Positions 37,221 to 48,442 of a stretch of DNA of 64,000 nucleotides are shown piece by piece. Numbering within the stretch: position 1 is the first letter of the stretch; every line of letters starts with the position of its first letter. A model generated the notes under the pieces. That model searched no databases, was not told where the DNA came from, and worked only from the letters and a program-made list of their open reading frames with translations. Position numbers and translations under genes: made by a program. This DNA is from Melanocharis versteri (taxonomy: Eukaryota > Chordata > Aves > Passeriformes > Melanocharitidae). The stretch lies in assembly GCA_013397845.1 (NCBI GenBank), contig VZTG01007436.1, positions 1,586,181 through 1,650,180 of the forward strand. The letters are read 5' to 3'.

Positions 37221-40200
37221 CCTTGTCCTTAAAGTTTCTGCATTGGCTTTGCCGATATTAGGCTTGCGTGTCCACCTCCGATCTGTGAGTAGGGAGAGAG
37301 TTAATGCAAGGGTAAGGAAGTGGCTTTTCATTTTTTTAAGCTCTGTGTAGTATCAGTGTTAGCCTGAAGGTCACTGTGTGTGCGATGTATTTTAACAAGT
37401 TAATTTATAAATAATCTCAATTTTTCTGTCACTATATACTGGGCTAATTTTGGCGTAGTTGTGGCTGCATTTTTAAATTGCGTGAGTATAGTTTTATTTT
37501 TATTATAGTCCGATCTGGTTTGTAGCTTCATCTTGAACATCTTGAGATCTTGAAATCGTTAGAAATTTTAATAGAAGTCTGTGGCATTCCTTAATTGTAG
37601 GGCATGAGAATTTTTAAATACTGCCTCCAAGGAAAACTGTGATGTAGTAATTCCGATAATGTTAATACTTTTTTCTGTTCTTGGAGTGATCCTTTTTTCT
37701 TTTTATTGTGGAAGAAAGCGTGATTGTGGCTCTCGAGTAACAGATTAATTAAACTTTTTTTGTCACGGTGGCATGAAACAAAGATTGAGGTGGAGCTCTC
37801 AGTTGGCTCAAGTATGTTCTGTATTTCAAGTCGATTATTTTACAGTTTTTACAACAAACCTCTAGTTGCTAAATGATACTTATCATTTAGTCACTTATAA
37901 TTAGTAGTTCTTAAGTGAAAGATGCTTCAAAATAGGGTTGAAAAAAATTACGTGTGATTATAACTATTTGCAAACCTGGGTAACATTGGAGGCCATAGGA
38001 CTGATTTTTTATGGCCCTGTTTTCATTTAATGAGCATTCTGATCGTGACCCTGGTTTATCAGGCATTTAGTGTATCTGAAATTAACTCTTGGTTTCCTGT
38101 TTTGTCCTCCTCCATCCCTGTCAGTATTACAGTATAGTATTAGAACAGCATTGTGACAGTTGTACTCTCTTTCAACATTTTATTACAAAACTTGCATCTG
38201 TAGGGTGGAATGTCTGACAAATACTGGCTGGTTTCCCTGAAGTGGTAAGGGTGCTCAACTAGGCCAGATAAAATGGCAACATCCTTTTTTACTATAATAA
38301 TTCTCTGAATTTTGACACAGATACAAGTTTGTAAACTTCTCAGGACATTTTTGCTTAGCATAAATCTCTTGTCTGTATTGGTTGTCTAGTCTGATTGGAA
38401 ACACTGAAAACAAAAGGGAAAAGCTCATTTATTTACACTGTAAAAGCATGTCTGTACTATAAAACTTCAAAACTAGAAATAATTATTCTTCTGATGATGC
38501 TAGTTAGAGGTGAGATGTCTTCCTTAAGGGCAACGTGTAGCTAAACCTTCTCTATAATATGTTAAACTGCTGAAGAATTTTACGGTTGCTGTACAGCAGA
38601 GCTCTACAGGCCAGAGTTCTCACACTCCCTTGTAATTTGGTCTGTCACCTGCTTCTTTTTATGGAATAAGTAATAGGAACCATTCAATGGCTTGTCACTG
38701 GGATTAGGGTCTGTTCTTCTGTAGACTTGAACTTGGGCTAAGCCTCTTTAAACTTCAGATGCTCTAAGCCATTTTCATGGCTCTTTAAAAAAAATTTAAT
38801 GTTTAGTTTAACTGCCTGGACAGCCAGGCTTGTTCTTGAGCAAGTGGTAGATGTTTTGATATAGTGACCTGGTTGTAGAGTTTAGACATCTTTGCTAAAG
38901 AAGTTTTTCTGAATTTGTGTGGAATTCACACAATTTGTGTGAAATTGAGTGTGAATATTGTTTCTCAGGGGAGGTTGAAATTATCCTCTTAGGGCAATAG
39001 GGAGCTGAAGTAGAGTACTCTGGAAAACTGCCTTATGAATTGTAGAAAGATAAGAAACAGTCTCGTGCCTTTCCATTGATTGCTAAAATTGTTTGGTTGT
39101 TTTTTTTAAATAGTAGCAGTTCATACAATTAGGCTGTATATGGCAGGTGTAATTAGGGTTTGGAAGTTAACATGTGAGAGAACTACCCTTGTTATTTTTC
39201 AGGTTCTAAAGATAGTTGTTCCATTTACTTGAAAAAAAAATCAATCCTCCACACAAAAGCAAGATAAAAAGTCAATTATGTTAATCTGACTCTCTCTGCT
39301 AAACTAGTGTGACCAATCAGTTTGAGAAGATTTTTGTTTGCGTGTGTTTAGCCTTTTCATGGCCTTGTCTAGTTAGTTTCATTTCCCCCCCCATCCCTTC
39401 TCCCCCCTTTCACACCACGGGGGGAGTTATTGATATGCCCTGTTTTCTATATTTCACAACTTTAAAATACAAGGCCTCTGTAACAGCAGCCTCTCGCTAT
39501 TGAAATCATGGGAAAACAGTCTTTCAGGGAGGTACAGGTAAGAGTGTATCTTCCCAGGGAGGAGAGTGATATGGGCCTGGGTGAGACTGTAGCCTGGTGT
39601 CTGTCCATGGGGCCAGAGAGCTGGGCCACAGCTCATCTGCAGTGACAGGTTCTTTAACAGCGAGGCTGCCAGAGGCTCCCTGAGAAAGGCACCTGTAAAG
39701 AGATCTCACAGACCCTGCACTCCTCCTACTTAGCTGTTTTAAACTAACAAGACAACCTCCCAGACTTAAACTCTTGTGGGTTATCAGATCGATTGCTGGT
39801 TAATGGTGTTAGATCTTGTTTTTTAAATTGTATGTCTGCCATGTAAAATATGGGGCAAAAATTATATTGGAGAGCAGATATGCTCTCTTTTTATGTTTTC
39901 AAAACTAAAACCTTGTGGGTACTTTCAGGTAGTTTTCATAAGCATGTGTCAACTTTGACTTTGTAGAACTTCAGGGAATAACTGTCTGCATTACAGCTTT
40001 TTAGATTTCCAGTGTCCAGGTTTTTGGCAGTAACTATGCCAACTCTGGAAATGCGATTTATTAGTTAATTTCTGGTAATGAAAGACGTATGGAGAAATCT
40101 ACCTGAAAAATTAAGAACTAGGTGGTCTTGTAATGCCTCTTCTCTGCCTAAGCGGAGAAAACATCCCATGTTCAGAGAGATCTTCACTGAAAATCTAGGT

Positions 40201-40384
40201 GTTTCACAGAATACTGTTGTACTGTATCTATTAATTTTAAATATATAATTATATCCCTTATATCTGTTAATTGCCTTTATATAGATGAATCTGCCTTAAA
40301 GACTATTTTGAAAGAATTGTGGTGGCTTTTTTTCATGTGTGCAGTGGCAAAAGGTTCATTATTAATTAGCCCTTTACCTTTCAG
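37221..40384 (+). other. VDAC2: Presumed VDAC2 5' intron
   Basis: AT-rich sequence between the CpG island and the acceptor (acctttcag) ending at 40384. No coding exon was recognised. A 19-base palindrome lies at 38925-38943 and a C-rich tract at about 39385-39427. Confidence 0.6.
38925..38943. repeat. 19-base palindrome with a third alternating arm
   Basis: TTCACACAATTTGTGTGAA is a perfect inverted repeat around one central base. A further TTGTGTG arm just upstream (about 38914-38920) can pair with the same CACACAA. Confidence 0.9.
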
Positions 40385-40456
40385 CTCCAATGGCGATTCC
40401 TCCATCATATGTAGACCTTGGCAAGCCTGCCAGAGATATCTTCAATAAAGGATATG
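40385..40456 (+). CDS. VDAC2: VDAC2 coding exon 1 (start codon)
   Basis: The acceptor acctttcag ends at 40384; five untranslated bases precede ATG at 40390. The exon encodes [20 protein letters not shown] and two more residues, the gating helix, with one base of codon 23 before donor gtaaga at 40457. The five bases ahead of the ATG contain no stop in that frame. Confidence 0.95.
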
Positions 40457-43400
40457 GTAAGAATAGTACCTTTCATAAGTGATGTTTGAGGTGCAACAAT
40501 GAATTGCCTTTTTAAGTCTGTATGGAAAATTGAATGATCAAATGCCAGTGTTTTTGGGGAGGAGTAAGGTGTGCTGTGTTTACCACCAACTAATAGATCG
40601 TGTAAGGCTTTTTGTGGGCTGTTCTGATGTGACGGCTGTTAAATCTTACTGCTCGAGCCACATAAATGTCAGAGGTGTACAAGTATACAAGAATGTAAGC
40701 AGCAAGTGTAGTTTAACTTAGGAGCACGCTTTGTTTACTGGTCTGTCTGTGCCACAACATTTGTTGATATAAGAAAGGGTTATATACTAGTGTAATGTTG
40801 TAGCCTTTTTTGGACTAGAAAGAGGAATGGCTGTTGGGATAAAGAATCCTTCCACATCTTAAAATGCTTTAATACCGGACAGCTGCATAGTTAAATCATT
40901 CTTTGTCACAGTGCTGTTTCTTTCTGGTCTTTAGAAACATGTGGGGTTTCTTTTCACCAAGACTGTTGCTCACCTCTCTGGGTAACAATGTGAATTGACA
41001 CTCCCATAAAACCTACTTACATTACAGTTCCAGTGGTTGTGTATTTCCCAGTGACTTTGCTTTTACAGTTTTTTTACTTTGAGATATTTTGTCTTGTGCT
41101 GAAAGAGGCATTTTATTCATTGGGATAGCTTTTAAAAGGCATTGACTATAAAAACTGTTCCATTCCAGGAACAGAAAATAATGTATTTCTTTTTGAAAGC
41201 ATCATTTGGTAGTTAAATGTACTCGTGTAGAACTGAGAGGCACTTCCCTGCCTTGTTTTGGAGAGGCCTCCTTTACCTGCTGCAGCATCTAAAAGTTGAA
41301 TGTTGCTGAAGTCAGTCTGTAGCTGTTTATATATGTATGTATGTGGCACACTGCTGAGACTGCCTGAAAGACCAGCTTATTGAAAAATGTTAAGTTAAGG
41401 CCTAATCATGTAACTTTGACTTCTGTTTGTTAAGGTTTTGGGTTAGTGAAACTGGATGTGAAAACAAAATCTGCAAGCGGAGTGGTGAGTTTAAGTAACT
41501 TCTATTCATTATATTTTTTTTCCAGCTATGTTCTGATACTTAGTTAAAAGGGACACTTTTTAGATGCTGCTAAGTATTTTATAGGTTATATGAATGATAA
41601 ATTTCTGGTGTAAGATAATTTCAGAAGCCCCTGAAGATCTGAATGTATCAGGAATATTGCCGTGTTCAGTAATCTTTGTATGATAAAAGGGTTTATTAGT
41701 TGTCCCTAGTCTTATGTGTGAAGGTGAATGAGTAAAGTATTTTAATATACCAATTATAGTATACAGATATACTGTTTGGTGGAAATTTCTGGCATCTTGA
41801 TTCTTGTGTGAAGTAGTTGGCATTGAATAAGCATATTCAATCTTTGGCTCCTCTAGGTACTAAAGCGTTGCAGTAGTGCTCCATGTAAGATGTCTTGGTC
41901 ATGCAAGCAGTGCCCCCCGTAACTTTTATCTATTTCTAGAGCAGACTTTGCGAGATGTAAAGGTAGACTTATTTTTTTTTCTCCCCGTAACTGGAGGCTT
42001 AGCAGTGTAACTTGCTGTTAGAAACAAGGTTCATGGGTTGTATGCTCTGTTTTTTCTAGAAGTCTGTATCCCAACTGAAACACAGTTTGCAAGAGTCCTA
42101 TTACAGAGGAAGTTGTTCTTACTGTAGCTTGTATCTTTGGAGGACTACCAGTTCTGCTGGTAAAACTCTCTGGAAAATCCAAGTCCTGATGTGAATCCTG
42201 TGTCAGTTATAAGCCATCCAGGAGGAGAAACTGCTGGCATATATGTACTACAGATGTTTTAAAGCAGAGATAAGAGATAATATAATAATTTGCTTCTCCT
42301 GAAGCTATTGCCCCAATGGTTACAGTCACATAGACCCTGTGCAGTAGGAATAGCACAAAGCAAGAAGTTAAAGCTGAAGGTATTTGTGTAGTTCCCATCC
42401 CTTGCCAAGAAACAGACCTACTAGAATTATGCAACTGTCTATGGTGTAGTGGGTCTCTAACATAATACAAGTAAATGTCTTGGACGTGGTTAAATTTGAT
42501 CAGACACCATTAAAGAATAGTCTCAGTCATGTTTGTTTTGTGCTGTCGGGGCTTTTGCTGTAAGAGTGCTTAAGGACTTGTGGTTTCAAATCTGTGTTTC
42601 CTTCTGGGGAAGGGGAGTGTGAGAAGTCTTTGAAAATAATGTTGTGCATGGAGGAAGACAGATCAAAATGTGTATTTATATGTTCTAAAAAGTTGAAATA
42701 ATGGACTTCTTAAATCATAAGGGCAGTAATACTTCACTGGAAAGAGCTCTTTAACATGTATTTGCCAACCTGGCTTCCACTTCTAATTACTTTCAGTTTT
42801 TTAAATAGTGGTACACGGAAACTATCCATTTTGTTCTTTGTGAGAATCCAAATAGTGAGAGACATCAGTGATTACTTCCTTTAATAAAGAAATGTGAATG
42901 ATACTGTTGCCTTCTAAGTACTTTCAAGAGTTCCAGATCAGATTTTACTGGAGTTGCATTATGTGCCTTATAGTGTTCTTGGCTCTTGGTTTGATTTTTA
43001 AGTTGCCCATTGGGAGTATCAAACTGAGCCTTACATTTCAAGAACTTGTTTCTGCTTTAGAGGAGAATCCTTATGGTGGCTACTGTCTTGCTTTGGAGTT
43101 AGGTTGCCACCGTGTACATTTGTAATAGTGGCAGGAACACTGCAGTTGAGATGGGCATTGTGGGGAGGCCTCCATGTGGGCATGAGTCATTAATTCTTCT
43201 TGGCTGTGCTATTCTCCCTTCTCCCCCTGCAAGTTGTCTACTGATTTTAAATTTTTTCCATGTAACAAGATCTTGGTGCTTGCTCCAGGAAACACTGTGT
43301 AATGCTTTCAGGATCACGTGTATCTTCTGTACTTTTTAGGAATTCACAACATCTGGTTCATCGAACACAGACACTGGAAAAGTGAATGGGAGCTTGGAGA

Positions 43401-46400
43401 CCAAATACAAGTGGGCTGAGTATGGTCTGACTTTCACAGAAAAATGGAACACAGATAACACTCTGGGAACAGAAATTGCAATTGAAGATCAGGTAATACA
43501 TTAGGAGAATATTTATTTGTTTTACCTCTGTGTAAGAACTGAATTTATAGCTTTATCTTCTCCCCCCTTCAATTAGATTGCCAAAGGCTTGAAGTTGACA
43601 TTTGATACAACTTTCTCACCAAATACAGGGTAAGAATTGTTAATGTTTTTATCTTACTTTGAGAGTAACAACACCCCTGGTCTCTTGATCTGGTCTGTGG
43701 TATTGACAGAGCTGTTTGTACGGTCTGCTCTTGATCCAGCTTAGCAAATCCCAGTGCTAAAGGCTTCTGGTCTTTACCATGACATCACTATGGGGTTAGT
43801 ATTGCGCATTTCACAACCTTGCTTATTTTCTGAGATAGAAATACCTGGAAGATGGCAGGAAACGTGAAACTGCTGCTACATTCATCAGAAGATGCCTGTT
43901 TGCAGTAGCCCTGTGTGCTCTGGATGGGCTGGCTGTACTTTTGCCTGGTCCAGAGGATGCATGTGCAAGGCATTTAGATATATCGTGTAGGGTCATAGGG
44001 CTTGAATTTGGCGGGTCATTGAGGAAGACCATGTATGCTTGTCTTAAGATAACTCTTTTCTCTGTTTCAGAAAGAAAAGTGGTAAAATAAAGTCAGCTTA
44101 TAAACGTGAATGCGTAAACCTAGGTTGTGATGTTGACTTTGATTTTGCCGGACCTGCAATCCATGGTTCAGCTGTCTTTGGTTATGAAGGCTGGCTTGCT
44201 GGCTATCAGATGACTTTTGATAGTGCCAAATCAAAATTGACAAGGAATAATTTCTCGGTGGGTTACAAGACTGGAGACTTCCAACTGCACACTAATGTGT
44301 AAGTACTGAAAACTTCTCCAGCTTTCCAGAATCAAGAGGTGCTTACAAGGCCATTAATGGAGTGTATATTTCAATAGGCAACTCTAAATAAGTGTAAATG
44401 ATACTTTGTATCTCTCTTTTTCAAAACAGTAAACACCTGTGGCTGGCTAGTGCTTGCAGCATGATGTGTGATAGAGCTTGCCAAATACTGAAGTACGTGC
44501 AGATTGGAAGTGCAGTACTTCAGTTATGCAGAACTGATCATAATGCTTTTTCTGGCTATCCCATTATATTGAGTTGTATCAGATTACAATTTAAGGGCTT
44601 TAGATTTGTTAGAGGTAGTAATTAGTGTTGCACTAATGCTCTAGTAGTTTCTAGAACAAGACTAGAGCTTTGCTTCTGGACGTTTTGTGGGGGTTCATCT
44701 TCTTGCCTGTCAGGAATGAAGAGTGCATGAAACAGTGTAACTAAATAAGTGTAAGACGTCTTGTTTATGAACTTTCTTCAGACTTTCTGCCTTTAGATCT
44801 TATTTCAGAGGAATCTGATCAAAACTTACTGAAAAACATGGTGTTTTCAATCCAAATTAATAAAACTGGTGGAGTTCTAGTGCGTTTAGGTAGTTAAGTT
44901 TTTGCTTTTGAAGGGGAAGCATTGGGATTGTATCTGTCTGAATTAATGGAAATTGAGGAATATAGGAGAAAACTACAAAATATTTTTATAGTCCGGGCTG
45001 TAAGAATTCTATTTCAATTTACTAATGTAAAACATTGTGGCAGATTTTTGAAAGGTCATCCAGTTCTTTAGGAGTTTCACATATTCAATAATCATATAAT
45101 TCAGAAGGCCCATTTAATAACCATTAACACATATCAGTCAGTTTTGTAAGGATGCGATCTGGAATTTTGTTCAAGGACTTTGTTTGACAATTGACATGAG
45201 AATTAGCTGTAGCACTCTGAAATACCTTTTTATTTCCATTAATTACTGCTGTTTAATTTTCCCCTTAAGCCTTTGTTCATCTCCCCTTCTCTTGTCAGAA
45301 AATGTGAAACAACTCAAACTTTTGAAGTTCTTATTTGAATAAAAATCTGAAGTAGTAAAAAAAAGGGGAAAAAAAGGAGAAAAAATCCCAAATAGGAAAC
45401 TAACTTTTCTCTTAATTTGTGCAGCAATGATGGTTCCGAATTTGGTGGGTCAATTTACCAAAAAGTGAGTGACTATCTTGAAACTGCTGTAAACCTGGCT
45501 TGGACAGCAGGTAGCAACAGCACTCGCTTTGGCATTGCAGCTAAATACAAGTTGGATTCCACTGCTTCTATTTCAGTAAGTATGGCTGTAACCTGAAGGG
45601 TTGTGCAAAGTACAGTGTATTTTCAGTTTCTGTGAATCCGTGTGTTATTAGTATAAAATATGTGGGAGGCCTTGTAGGAATTACTCTTACAGTCCAGGCA
45701 ATTATAATTAAACCAGCTATATTTAAATTCTGTAATGTTGCTTACAGCAAAGTCTCATAGAATCTGACTGTCAAATGTGCTTACGTTAGAGATCCTACTG
45801 CATTTATTAAAAGAAAAAGACAATTTTAAAAAACCCTTTTTGTCTAGTTCTGTAAGTTTACAGAATTTTTTTTAAACCACTTTTCGGGGAGCTCTGTCAC
45901 ATTCTCGTGGTAAGAACTCTGGCAGTACTGGTTAAAACTTGATAAGCAGAAAAGTTTCCTGTATGATACAAAGTTGGAACCATCCTGTTGAGGAAGCGAT
46001 GCAAAGTGACATAAATAATTTTGTACATACTGTTTATGATGATAACACGGAATGTTTGCTGTGTGACTGATTGGACTTGTGAGAAACTAATTCTTGTGTA
46101 ATAATAAGAACATGGAGGATTCTTCTGATGTGGCATTTTTTGGGAGACTGGTGGTAAATGACTCTGGCCTTCTGAAAAGGGGAAGTGATGAAGTTCACCT
46201 GCGAAACTATGTTCCAGTAACAGTTCTCCCTGCCCTTACATTCCCTCTGCTCTTAAATATGTTACTGCTTCAAAATGTGTTACTGCTTCAGCTGTAAGTT
46301 GAAGGGTGAGGGCATAACTGGAAGGAGAGAATTCAGGAAACACAGGTATACTGAAAGAACAAGGAAAATGTGGTTAAACTGATAACAGCGGTGTTGCCAC

Positions 46401-47456
46401 AGTTACTCTAGATTCTGAATGGTAACAGATAACTAATCGGTTACAACGTTTCAGTTGCCTTTTTTTTTCATTTTCTTTTTTAGGCAAAAGTGAACAATTC
46501 TAGTCTAGTTGGAGTGGGTTACACCCAGACTCTGAGGCCAGGTAAGAGCTGTCATGTGAATTATGTTACATATATATCTTCTCTGCATCCTAAAGAAAAT
46601 AATTGAGATCTCTGCATTTATATGCAACTATTTTCCTTCAGAATAATATTTTCTTTGAAGGCCAAGTAGATGTTTTACAGTAGCTTCAGTCATACATCAA
46701 ACCTTTATCTAAACAAGACAAACTATTTTATCTAATGGTATTAATGCATTATATTCTTCTCTCATCTGTGCAGGAGTGGGCTGTTAACAGCTTAGCTTTA
46801 GGCTAGGCAAAGCACGTCTTCTTTTTTGGCATTGCTTTGTCCAATCATATCATGTTGAATGATAGCCGGTCTTCAAATTATGATTAATTGTCAAAACCTC
46901 ACACTTCCGGCTCTTCATATTTAGTAAAAAAACCCTCCAGAACTTAACTTGTTCTGCTTAAATATGAAAACACCTGTTAAGACTTTATTACCATTGCTTA
47001 ATTCCTTATTTGAAAACCAGTAAAAATCCTAGTTTCATTCCATCCCTTTATAGGTAGGAGTGTCTGTCTGTGCACAGTTTTCCTCCTCCTTTGCATATCT
47101 TAATGCAGGAAAGGAGAACTCTTGTGAATTTAGCAATTAGAGACTTCATATATCCACTTTATAACTGTTTACAAAAATCATATAGCTTCCTTCACGTGAC
47201 TAACTTTCAGTAGATTTCATGGGTCAATGTATTCTTCTTTAAAAATCTTTAGAGGAAAGTAATTGTATAGAAAGAGAGCTACAACTGGGACTTGTAATGA
47301 CAGAGGTTGAGTTGCATGAAGGCTACTGTGTGTGTTGTAAACATGCTGCTTAAAAATCTTACAGGTGTGAAGCTTACACTGTCTGCCCTGATAGATGGAA
47401 AGAGCATCAATGCTGGTGGCCATAAACTTGGTCTTGGCCTGGAATTGGAGGCTTAA
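40390..47456 (+). CDS. VDAC2: VDAC2, mitochondrial voltage-dependent anion channel 2 (whole gene, 8 coding exons)
   Basis: Join 40390-40456, 41435-41484, 43340-43492, 43577-43629, 44071-44298, 45425-45575, 46484-46541 and 47365-47456: 852 bases, 283 residues plus TAA. It forms a 19-strand beta-barrel pore in the mitochondrial outer membrane that passes ATP and metabolites and restrains BAK. Visible features: the N-terminal helix segment (residues 1-20), Glu73 facing the membrane, the GLK nucleotide-related motif (94-96) and the eukaryotic porin signature (about 225-247, from [10 protein letters not shown]). The residue-by-residue fit and the IPPSY N-terminus point to VDAC2 rather than VDAC1 or VDAC3. 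All seven introns are GT..AG and in frame. The 283-residue form lacks the 11-residue N-terminal extension of human VDAC2, though an extension from an upstream exon is not excluded. Only two cysteines remain (122, 127). Confidence 0.98.
41435..41484 (+). CDS. VDAC2: VDAC2 coding exon 2
   Basis: A 50-base exon between an acceptor ending ttgttaag (41434) and donor gtgagt (41485). It encodes [17 protein letters not shown] (23-39), the first beta strand. The size matches the VDAC family exon. Confidence 0.95.
43340..43492 (+). CDS. VDAC2: VDAC2 coding exon 3 (contains Glu73)
   Basis: A 153-base exon; acceptor actttttag, donor gtaata. It encodes residues 40-90 from EFTTSGSS to AIEDQ. Glu73, in LTFTEKWN, is the membrane-buried glutamate linked in this family to lipid (ceramide) and hexokinase interactions. 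Confidence 0.96.
43577..43629 (+). CDS. VDAC2: VDAC2 coding exon 4
   Basis: A 53-base exon; acceptor cttcaattag, donor gtaaga. It encodes [17 protein letters not shown] (91-107) with the GLK motif and two bases of Gly108. Confidence 0.95.
44071..44298 (+). CDS. VDAC2: VDAC2 coding exon 5
   Basis: A 228-base exon; acceptor ctctgtttcag, donor gtaagt read at 44299. It encodes residues 108-183 from [10 protein letters not shown] to DFQLHTN, plus two bases of Val184. It contains the only two cysteines of the protein (122 and 127). Confidence 0.96.
45425..45575 (+). CDS. VDAC2: VDAC2 coding exon 6
   Basis: A 151-base exon; acceptor atttgtgcag, donor gtaagt. It encodes residues 184-234 from [10 protein letters not shown] to the first half of the eukaryotic porin signature ([10 protein letters not shown]). 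Confidence 0.96.
46484..46541 (+). CDS. VDAC2: VDAC2 coding exon 7
   Basis: A 58-base exon with a long T-rich tract and acceptor ttttttag, donor gtaaga. It encodes [19 protein letters not shown] (235-253), the second half of the porin signature, and one base of Gly254. Confidence 0.96.
47365..47456 (+). CDS. VDAC2: VDAC2 coding exon 8 (C-terminus)
   Basis: Acceptor aaaatcttacag ends at 47364. The exon encodes [13 protein letters not shown] to the C-terminal LGLGLELEA, with TAA at 47454-47456. It forms the last beta strands, which also carry the mitochondrial outer-membrane sorting signal of the family. Confidence 0.97.
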
Positions 47457-47889
47457 AAAGGTGAAGAAACTGCTGCAGAGAAGGGATATCAGAAGAATTT
47501 GGCCTTAAAATGTATTTCCAATGTGACCAGCAGGCTTTTTTTTCCAGGAAGGATGACCTAGAACAAGAGCTGTATTTGAAGTATTTAGACAGTTACTTGT
47601 TAGCTGGTTTCTAGTTAAATTGGTTACCCATCTAGTTAAAATTCTGCATTAGTGCAGTCACTTAAACATTATTTAAATGTATTTAACTGTTTAATGCGCT
47701 ACCCACAAATAATGAAATAGACATTTATGAAAACTGTACAATTGTGTGCATGTTTGTTTTTATGTTCCTTTTAACATTCGATATTGCCATTGAATGAAAA
47801 ATGGATCACTGGATGTTTTGAAATGAGGTCAACAATTTTGTTGAGTGACCTGAACTAGAAATACATTTGGTATCCCAAGACAAATTATG

Positions 47890-47895
47890 AATAAA
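47890..47895 (+). terminator. VDAC2: VDAC2 polyadenylation signal, proximal
   Basis: AATAAA in tgaataaaacaagt, 434 bases after the stop codon. Confidence 0.55.
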
Positions 47896-48374
47896 ACAAG
47901 TACACACACATACTTGTGCCTCAGATATTTTAAGAGTGAAGATAAGAGGGTAGTGCTCAGTTAAGTTTTAACTTTAAGTAATCCAAGAAGTAGTGCTCTG
48001 TACCTTTGTGCAATTAAAGACCCCCACCCATGACAATACTGAATATAGGTGAACAGTTGGATTCCTCAAGCAAACTGAATGTGCTTTTCTGTCAGGTAAG
48101 GTTTGTCACAACACAATCGTTTAATTCCCCCTGTGATCCACGGGCGAGATGTACTGTGTTCCTAGTTGGCCTCCTGATGCAAAAAGCGCAGATCGATGTA
48201 CTTAGCACACTGAGACATTTAAGAAATGTTCCTTGAAAAACCTCACCACAAACACACCTTTTGCTTATATTTGTATGAAGTGAGATGTATCTCTGCAATT
48301 GAATGTAACAGTGTAATGGTATAACAGCCTGCTTATCCCAACTGCTGTGAGAGGTTTCTGCTTAAAATGACTGA

Positions 48375-48380
48375 AATAAA
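48375..48380 (+). terminator. VDAC2: VDAC2 polyadenylation signal, distal
   Basis: AATAAA in actgaaataaagac, about 920 bases after the stop codon. A further AATAAA lies at 48437. Confidence 0.55.
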
Positions 48381-48442
48381 GACAATTTTAAATGGAGATG
48401 GAGGAAAATGCATCTGATCTTGCTTTCCCTTTGACTAATAAA

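Larger units (their letters stand above)
47457..48400 (+). other. VDAC2: VDAC2 3' UTR
   Basis: AT-rich, non-coding. AATAAA occurs at 47890-47895, 48375-48380 and 48437-48442. The first two would give 3' UTRs of about 450 and 940 bases, so two mRNA lengths are plausible. The end coordinate assumes the second signal. Confidence 0.65.

Noticed and set aside
36426..37331. 301-codon reverse frame through the VDAC2 CpG island
   Set aside because: More than a quarter of it is unknown bases in the gap; the remainder is Arg/Pro/Ala-rich translation of CpG island DNA with no family resemblance.
39483..39537. Possible extra VDAC2 5' exon ending at the donor-like site cag|gtaaga
   Set aside because: Its ATG would read out of frame with the VDAC2 start exon, and no convincing acceptor pairs with it.
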